Below, piece by piece: positions 56,701-64,000 of a DNA stretch of 64,000 nt (position 1 is its first letter; each line of letters begins with the position of its first letter). A model generated the notes under the pieces. That model made no database searches. It was not told the DNA's origin and saw nothing but the letters and a program-made list of their open reading frames with translations. This DNA is from Whitmania pigra (Eukaryota; Annelida; Clitellata; Hirudinida; Haemopidae): NCBI GenBank assembly GCA_021613335.1, contig JAJTWR010000284.1, forward strand, positions 1,570,001-1,634,000. Direction: 5' to 3'. The position numbers were made by a program, and so were the translations under genes.

Positions 56701-57994
56701 AAATGCAAATAACATAATTAGCAACTTTAATGTCACCACCGACCTGTTGATTTCGAGTTGCTGCTCTTGACGCCCGTCACCAGACTGACCCAATCGTCGA
56801 CTATAACCTTTGCCAGTCTTGAAATTCCTACAATTAAGTCGTCATTTTAACCGCGATTAGCCTATCGATGAACTAGAAAATTTTTAAGCTTTTCAAATCT
56901 TACTTTCGTCGGCATATTTTATTAGTTGTTTTATGTCTTTGGCAAAGCTGTTTGTTTTCAGCAGCTTCGTGTTAACGGGCATGAGTTTGCACAATTGTAG
57001 AATTTCCAGCATGAGCGGCTTATTATTTTGTGTTCTAGCCTCCAACAGCCATCCGTGAAGAATTGCCCACACTCCTTCGCTTAAGAGTCTGCGGTCATAT
57101 TAGTAATTACTGGCATGTATTCCAGCTCATTCGAAAATGCAATATAACATTGCCCATAAATAATTCACATGTTCAATCAATGATGTCGATTATTATTATT
57201 ATTATTATTAATGTCAGTAAACAATCATAATCTAAAAATTCACCTCTTTAGTGTTACTTTGCTTGTTGCTCTGAGGACATTTATGAGAATACATTGAACT
57301 GGCATCAGGATTGAAGATTCCATAATCCTATAATAAAAGCATAAGCGTTATACACAAATCATATGCTGCACTAAGTCCAACGCATAATTTACATAGATAT
57401 TAGTCGTTTGCATTGCCCCCCCTATTTTTGTTATAATTTTACGTACTTAAACGCATTGAATACATTTTGCGCGCACCCCGACTTAACGTGCTAGGCAACG
57501 CGAGCTCGCGTCATTACGCAATTACGCTAAATTTTCTTAATTCGGAGACAAAGCACTTACTTCACAAAAACCTTGTCTTTGCTATCGACACCCCCAGCAC
57601 TGTCTAGCATGGTTGAAAGCGACCGTAGAACAGACGCGGGGTCGCTGGGGAGTTCGATTTTTAGTTGGTAATCTCTAATGTTTTGTCCGTCGTCAGACCC
57701 CTCCTGGCTCACCGACCCGCCATTGGGGGTATCGGTGGATTCACGATTTTGATTCATGCAACTATCGATAATATCGTCCGCGTTGAAAGGCTCTTTGCAT
57801 TCTGAATCGATACTTCTCAAAACAGAGTCGTTGTATTCCAATGCATTCTCGAATAAGACTCCATCCGCGCTGAAATACTGCATGTCGCCGACGTCATTAG
57901 TCGTAAGTTCAGATGGTGACCACAATTGATAGTCGGAACGGGTCATCGTGACGTCTTCTTGTATTACTCCGCTATTTGGCCCGTTACGATACAT
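53706..57994 (-). CDS. PPP1R10: PP1 nuclear targeting subunit PNUTS
   Basis: Ten exons join to 782 residues: 57994-57561, 57327-57244, 57088-56904, 56827-56744, 56116-55928, 55560-55378, 55308-55196, 54940-54465, 54377-53860, 53788-53706. Order: an acidic N-terminal extension of about 110 residues absent from vertebrate PNUTS; a TFIIS-N/LW domain (about 115-270; VWAILHGWLLEAR, LAKVIVDDWVSLV); RPKTVKALPIKFRSTGLE; a basic NLS (RRKRK); the PP1-docking RVxF-type segment KKNVTWASDNDL with DYFYFEVDPDERVNVNK; a Pro/Gln/Asn-rich region with RGRGSGPRHGG; and a final CCCH zinc finger (C-x7-C-x5-C-x3-H). PNUTS holds PP1 with WDR82 and TOX4 on chromatin and RNA polymerase II. The start ATG is the first in frame; an internal ATG 16 codons later is also possible. 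Confidence 0.93.
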
Positions 57995-59010
57995 ACGTGG
58001 ACAACGGCGCGCTACAAGGAAAAAATTGATTTATCGCTATTGTGGCAAAGCAAGTCTGTGAACCGGCACGTAGCCTATCCTAATATAAAACTCAAGTGTT
58101 CAAATGTAATTTTTGATCGACTAAGCGTTTTACTTTTTTGTTTAAACCACAAGCCCATTCAAGGAAACCGTAGTTTATTAACAAACGCCAACAAGCGACC
58201 ACACTAAATAACACCAACGTAGAGCTCACACATATAGCTAAGAATTCTTACTAATTTTCTCAAAAAAACTGTGATGAAGCCAGGCAAAGTAATATGGCAA
58301 TTATCGGGTCGCTCCAAAATGGCGGAATCGATTCTTTAGAATATGAATCGCACAGCTAAGGCTTCAAAAAATCATGGAATCTAAAATAAATCAATAGTTT
58401 TTTATAGGCGATTTCCTTAACGAAAGCTAGAAAAATTCGACGTACAGATTAAATATATAAGAAAACGCAGAACAACGCCCGACCAAACGATTCAATTGTT
58501 TGACGGCCGTATGATCGAAATAGCTCAGCTAGCTATATTACTCTGTCTATTATTCGGATTTGGATAATTAAAATTACAAACTAAATAATATAAAATCAAT
58601 ACAAAACTTTTTTAGTTAATAATATTTCTTTAAATTAATTATAATTTTAAAATTTTAGTTTTTAATTTTAATTTCATCTAAACCTTGGGATGGCAATCAA
58701 CGTATACAGTTAAAAGTGTTACGAACTACACTTTATTAATTATAATTTAATAAAAATTTAACTTCAAATTAAATAAAAGTTCGATATAAAGAACTCACCA
58801 AATATTTTTGCCGTCCTGACTAATCTGAATGCTTCAAAAGACACGAAGAACGATTCCTATCGCCTCATAGGTTTGTCAAAGTAGTGCTCTTTGCCGTCAT
58901 TGAACTATTATTTGTTATGAAGAATATCTGATGTGAGTTCTCCTACATAGGCAGTGATTTGATTCATGTTACCACCTCTCTGAAGTTTCAGAGATTGTTT
59001 TGATTACGCA
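57995..59010. promoter_or_regulatory. Divergent intergenic region between PPP1R10 and FAAP24
   Basis: About 1 kb between opposite start codons; probably holds both promoters and 5' UTRs. CCAAAATGGCGGA at 58314-58326 resembles a YY1-type site. No TATA box recognised. Confidence 0.4.
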
Positions 59011-60466
59011 ATGGATTATGGCGGGGAATCAAAAACGGATAAGCGAGTTGTCGTCAAGGTACCTCAGGGATGTATTGTCGTGAGGCGAAAGTGGAAAGCG
59101 TCTAAGCTAATTTCCAAACTCCGAGGTCTGCATTTCGTTTACTAGCACATTTAGTTTGGTTTAATTATACAAATTTGTCTCAAGATTCAGGCAATGTGAT
59201 GTTTGAGGAAAGACTTGATTATGTGGATATTTTTACACCTTCGAAATTGGCGATTTTGATCTTAGAAGAAACAGATTTAACTGCAGAATCCGATTTTAAA
59301 AGATCGCTTGTTAAACTCAGACAGGTAAATCAGATTTATGACATCATTTAATAAAGCCACATTTGCACTGACTTAATAATTACAATATATTCAACCACAC
59401 ACTAAGCTTGCAGCAACGCACATTGAGAAGAATTTGAAATAACATTAAATAATTTTTTTCTGAGTGATTCGAGTTGAAGGGCTTTAATGGATTGTATTTA
59501 ACAAAATTGAAACATACAAGTTGAAGATGGGTTAGGATGATTTAAGAAGCTATTACAACAATTTTCAGCTCGATGGTTATAAAGGTGTAGTTCTTGTAAA
59601 AAAACCTGTTTCAACACAACCCTTTCTCAGTCTCCAGAAATTTATATCTCTTGACCTTGGTCTTGTGTGTGTTCCATTTAATGACTCGAATGAAGCTGGG
59701 TCTTTTCTTGCAGAGTTGGTGAGTTCATGTCTTAAATTCGGCAAAGATCTGTAATTCCCACAATGTTGCTATAAAAGATTATAATATCTTTCTTGAGGTT
59801 TTTATGGATTCTGCCACAAAACAAATAGATAAGAAGAAAGCTCAGATAAAGTCAGCAGATGAAAGAATTTTGACAAGCTTGTCTGTCATACCAAAGCTGG
59901 GATTAGCAAAATCTAAACTTTTGCTTGGGCGATTCTCAAGTTAGATTTGAATTTAGATTTTGAATTTGTGTGCAAACAAACTTTTTCATCAATCTCCTGT
60001 AGTACACCAATAGGCATCTTAAAAAGATGTTTTCCCAATATAGCTTAGAATTTTTTCGGGCTATTCAGACTTTTTGATCAGTTGGATGTCTGTCGGTGCT
60101 AGCACTTGGGACCAACATCTTGTTTGCATGGTTGTTCCAAAAATTGCCAAATTCTCATTCATGCAAATTATAGGTTTAAGTATAAAGCTGTCTGAATTCT
60201 TTTTGTTTAAATTTATAGGAGCCTTTCTTTTGGCTATAAAATTTATGTTAATAGTGTAAAATTGTTAATTCAAATACAAAATTTTATTTTTTATAGCCTT
60301 GTCTGCAATCTGCAGTTCAAGTGAGGAGGTGCTTTTCTATCCTATCTTTTCAAGTTTTAGACACATTCAGAGTAATTGTATTTTTCAGGAATTATCAGCA
60401 ATTGTTGGTCCCAGTGCTGCCTTTGAAGTTAAGAGATTTCTCACTAAGTGCACTGAAGAAATCTGA
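59011..60466 (+). CDS. FAAP24: Fanconi anemia core complex-associated protein 24
   Basis: Six exons, 59011-59125, 59185-59324, 59569-59718, 59798-59939, 60297-60328 and 60389-60466, give 218 residues (human 215). The N-terminal half is the pseudo-nuclease fold of the XPF/MUS81 family (VPQGCIVVRRKWKASKLISK, LAILILEETDL, KGVVLVKKP, LQKFISLDLGLVCVPF) without the ERKxxxD catalytic motif, as in FAAP24. The C-terminal half is a tandem helix-hairpin-helix domain (LTSLSVIPKLGLAKSKLLLG, ELSAIVGPSAAFEVKRFL). FAAP24 pairs with FANCM to bring the Fanconi core complex to branched or crosslinked DNA. The 32-bp fifth exon was placed by matching phase and family pattern. Confidence 0.92.
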
Positions 60467-60999
60467 CTACATGTCCATTTTTATTAATACCTGTGATTTT
60501 CATGATATGATTTGGCTCCGAGTGTTTGCTCATTTATTCTCAATCATCCACTCAGCTCCAATTGCTGGTCTTTCTTGTTATTTTGTGCCACTAAGAAGAG
60601 TGTGCTATCCACAAAAACATATTTTTCAAAGTACTTTCCATATTTTTGATACTTCTGCATATAACATTATTTAGTCATCATTTTGTGCACATTTTTGTAG
60701 TTTTTATTGAATAGAAATACATAACTTTCTGAAACAAAGAGTTTCAATATTTTCAAAATGTGTCGACCCCTACTATTTTTACATCTTAAATTGATAATTG
60801 GCCTCCGCCATAATTTTTAGCCCTTTAGCTATTGACTATAATATTGATTGAATTGAGTAAAATTGAACATATGATGAAAAAGCATTTATTGAATTGAATT
60901 CAGATAAAATGAACGTGTTAGATTAGCACGTTAAAATTTGAGGAATGCAAAATGTCTTGATAAAGATTAAAAATATGTTGTCAGTGAGTAATTGCAGAT
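60467..60999. other. Convergent 3' intergenic region
   Basis: AT-rich DNA between the FAAP24 stop and the collagen-gene stop. I see no gene or clear element. Confidence 0.5.
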
Positions 61000-63928
61000 C
61001 TAGGTGTATAAGTGGGTCCCACTATGGTACAGATCTTCATTTTTCATTTTTGCTTTTTTTCGAGGTACACAGTTTTTTGATGAGGTTTCACCAGGTGGTA
61101 CAACATTATCCTGCATCTCATTGACTTCATCGAAAAATTCCTCGAGCTGAAAAGAATATTTTTGAATGTTAAGAAAGAACCATTTTATTTTATCAAATGG
61201 CATGCTAAAAATTGAGCAGAAATGATGAACTCACATCAGAGTCATATTCATCAGATGAGAGTTCTTGACCTTCTCCATTAGACACGCCCTCTGATTGCTC
61301 CACATTTAGTGTCACATTCTGCTTGTAGGCATTTTCCTTTTCGTATTCTGATGCCGAAGACTGTGGCTTGGATTGATCATCATTTTGCTTAAGAAACAAA
61401 ATTATTTATGATGCGTTTCAAGAGCAAACTGATTATAGAATTTGATAAACTGTGCTTTACCACGACTCTGAAATGATTCTTAAGTTTCCTGAATGCCACA
61501 AACGATCCTATGATGAATGTCACTGTCATGAGAGCCAACCATATTACAAAAATGGCAGAGGCGATAAATAGTTTTGATTTCGTCTGGGTTATCTTTTCTC
61601 TTTGTAGTTTTTGCGCGTTGACGACGTCCGTATTGTCATCAACGAGGGCTGAAAAATAAATAAATTAATTGTCGCATTCACTAGGCATTGTGACTCATAA
61701 ATTATTAAATATATCTATAAATATAGTCGATTTTAGTATTTTGACGAAAGCCTTACCTGCTGCTCCAACTCCTGCAGAACCCGGCCTTCCCTGAATTCCA
61801 GTGGCACCCGTTGCTCCAGTAAATCCTGTTCCACCAGTATAGCCAGTATATCCGGAGCTTCCAGTTGGACCCGTTCGCCCTTTAGAATTTTTACATTTGT
61901 GTTTAATTTGTTAAAAAAAAATCTTTTCAAGTGAATGCCATTCACTAATCAGTAGCTTTGTCTTTACCTGGAGGACCAGTATATCCCATGGGACCTGTTG
62001 CTCCCGGCATTCCCATATTTCCGGGTTCGCCTCTGGATCCAGCATTTCCTTTTGGTCCTTGAGGACCCTGCTGACCAGGCGACCCTGGACTGCCAGGTGA
62101 TCCAGGTTGCCCATCACTACCAGGATTTCCAGTAGGACCAGGAGCTCCCTGATTGCCAGCAGGACCAGCATAACCTAAAAATTTAAAGTTTGGCATAAAG
62201 TAAGAATATGTAATTATCTATCCATATTTTTTTGTATACCTTGGGGCCCCGGACGTCCTTCCTGACCAGTGAATCCTGTAAATCCTGGGGGCCCGACCAA
62301 ACCAGGAGCACCATATCCACCTTGACTGCCAGGATATCCAGATTGGCCTTTAGGTCCAATTGAACCTATCAAACCTGTAGCGCCAACAAGACCTGTTGCA
62401 CCTGTATAACCTGTTTGTCCTGCCGATCCACTTGGACCTGTTGATCCAGTGTCTCCTAAAATGTTGGAAATAACAATCGTACTGAAATTGTTCTTAATTT
62501 GTTAAATATTAGTTTGAAACAGCTACAGAAAATATGAATGTTAACACATACCTGGAGGTCCTGCAGGTCCAGGAATTCCTCGTTCACCTGGATTGCCCAT
62601 GGGCCCGGGGGCACCCAAAGGTCCCTGAGGTCCCGGTTGACCTTGCACACCAATGCTGCCAGCTGGTCCTACAAATCCTGTATATCCAACAGGTCCTGGT
62701 AACCCTGTAGGACCAGTAGGTCCTTGTTGGCCAGTGAAACCAACCTGTCCTGTCATGCCCGTATTACCAGTATTTCCTATTGGACCGACTTCTCCCGGTG
62801 AACCACGATCTCCCTGAGGTCCTATGGGGCCTGTTGGCCCAGGCAGACCTTGTGATCCAATATTACCTATATCGCCTCGAGGACCTTCAGGTCCTACTGG
62901 TCCAATAGGGCCAGCAATTCCAGTAGCTCCAACAGGACCTGGCTGACCCACAGGACCCTGTGATCCTTGAAATCCGGATGGACCCGCTAGACCTGTATCT
63001 CCTTGAGGTCCAAAAGGTCCTGGTGGACCAATTGGACCTTTGGGTCCAGTGGCGCCGCTTGACCCAGTATCTCCTGAAGGCCCTACATATCCAATTGAAC
63101 CTTGCGGCCCTACGGGGCCTTGAGGTCCAGTAGATCCTGTATCTCCCATTAAACCAGGCTGTCCTCTTTGACCTGGAGATCCTACTGGACCCTGCTGGCC
63201 CGCTTCTCCATCAACTCCCATAGGACCTCTTAGACCCTGACTTCCCATTGGCCCTTGAGGACCAATAGGCCCAAGAGATCCAGGCATACCTGTCGCACCT
63301 CTGGGACCTCCAGCTCCAGGCGGTCCATTAGGTCCAATCGGACCGGTTGGTCCTATAGGACCTGTATTTCCTGTTTCACCTGGATCGCCAACATCACCTC
63401 TTGGACCTAAGGGTCCTAGGGGTCCAAGTGGTCCTGCAGGTCCCGTTGCACCTACTGGCCCTTGAGGTCCCGGTAATCCCATTTCTCCTACTTGACCGGA
63501 AGGTCCAATATCGCCAGATGGTCCTGTTGAGCCTGTGGAACCTGTAGATCCTGGCGGACCCATTTGACCTATATCTCCTTTTGGTCCTCCTATGCCAGTA
63601 GCTCCTGTTGCACCAGGCAAACCCTTCAAACCTTGCTGCCCGAAATCTCCCTTTTCTCCCTTTGGCCCGGAAGCTCCGGTAGCTCCTAGAGGACCTGGAG
63701 GACCCTGAGGTCCTTGGTTTCCAAGCGGACCTGTTTCACCTGTATTACCGGGTAATCCAGGGCTTCCAACTGATCCAGGTTGACCAATTTCTCCTATTGG
63801 ACCAGTCGAACCTGTTGGGCCCGCAATTCCTGCCGTTCCTGGAAGACCCGGAGGTCCTATTGGACCAAGGGGCCCTTGAGGGCCAGATTCGCCTTTTGGT
63901 CCAGTGGCACCAGGCGAACCAATTGGAC
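61000..63928 (-). CDS. Transmembrane collagen-like protein, helix N-terminal to the membrane span (5' partial)
   Basis: Seven exons, read from 63928 down: 63928-62552, 62455-62240, 62174-61968, 61879-61757, 61648-61461, 61387-61235, 61146-61000; the first exon opens with a split Gly codon, so more lies beyond 64 kb. About 670 codons encode uninterrupted Gly-X-Y repeats to GSAGVGAA. A 28-residue linker follows, then a hydrophobic helix ([20 protein letters not shown]), a basic stop (FRKLKNHFR), and a cytoplasmic tail of about 110 residues with acidic clusters ([18 protein letters not shown]), a PRKKAKMK patch and Tyr residues near the end. There is no fibrillar C-propeptide, NC1 or C1q domain. 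Known membrane collagens are type II (helix C-terminal to the span); here the order implies type I topology if a signal peptide exists upstream. The three full GXY exons are 1377, 216 and 207 bp, all multiples of 9. Confidence 0.85.
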
Positions 63929-64000
63929 CTTCAATGATTGGATTAAGTTAGAATCAAAATCAAAATTGATCAAAATTATAAAATGCCTGAAAAGCCCCAT

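Overview
This window is genomic DNA from an invertebrate animal. Nearly every gene is split by short GT-AG introns (roughly 40-500 bp, some longer), the non-coding DNA is AT-rich and full of ATT and GAT/CAT trinucleotide arrays, and the proteins are metazoan: a receptor tyrosine phosphatase, ependymins, ABCB7, Rab GDI, PNUTS, FAAP24 and a transmembrane collagen. I cannot fix the phylum. A compact AT-rich genome such as a tunicate, sponge or other marine invertebrate would fit. All exon models below were built by hand from splice sites and reading phase, and for each multi-exon gene every junction stays in phase.

Layout. (1) 0.4-7.4 kb, + strand: the 3' part of a receptor-type protein tyrosine phosphatase with a discoidin/fucolectin-like ectodomain, a transmembrane helix and two phosphatase domains, both with altered catalytic loops. 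(2) 7.4-25.1 kb, - strand: a tandem array of five two-exon secreted ependymin-related genes. Four are recent copies in ~3.2 kb duplicated units and one is a diverged copy; a hAT transposon remnant sits between the first two. (3) 25-29.6 kb: gene-poor, with a pogo/Tigger-like remnant, ATT arrays and one orphan exon-like ORF. (4) 29.6-36.9 kb, - strand: a UBTD1/2 homologue and a full-length mitochondrial ABC transporter ABCB7. (5) 38.0-41.4 kb, + strand: a 15-exon gene (504 aa) that I do not recognise, followed by a broken duplicate of two of its last exons. (6) 43.6-46.9 kb, - strand: Rab GDP-dissociation inhibitor, head-to-head with (7) a SYNJ2BP/OMP25-like tail-anchored PDZ protein at 47.5-48.6 kb (+). 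(8) 51.6-52.1 kb, - strand: an intronless PNRC-type coding region. (9) 53.7-58.0 kb, - strand: PPP1R10/PNUTS, head-to-head with (10) FAAP24 at 59.0-60.5 kb (+). (11) 61.0-64.0 kb, - strand: the 3' part of a collagen-like protein whose Gly-X-Y region precedes a single transmembrane helix and an acidic cytoplasmic tail; its 5' end lies outside the window.

The genes are mostly independent housekeeping functions: Fe-S export, Rab recycling, PP1 nuclear targeting, Fanconi repair and mRNA decay. The two ends hold cell-surface proteins, and the ependymin array is a lineage-specific secreted family. The most unusual items are the phosphatase lacking the catalytic WPD aspartate, the collagen with the helix N-terminal to the membrane span, the ependymin array, and the unrecognised 504-aa gene.
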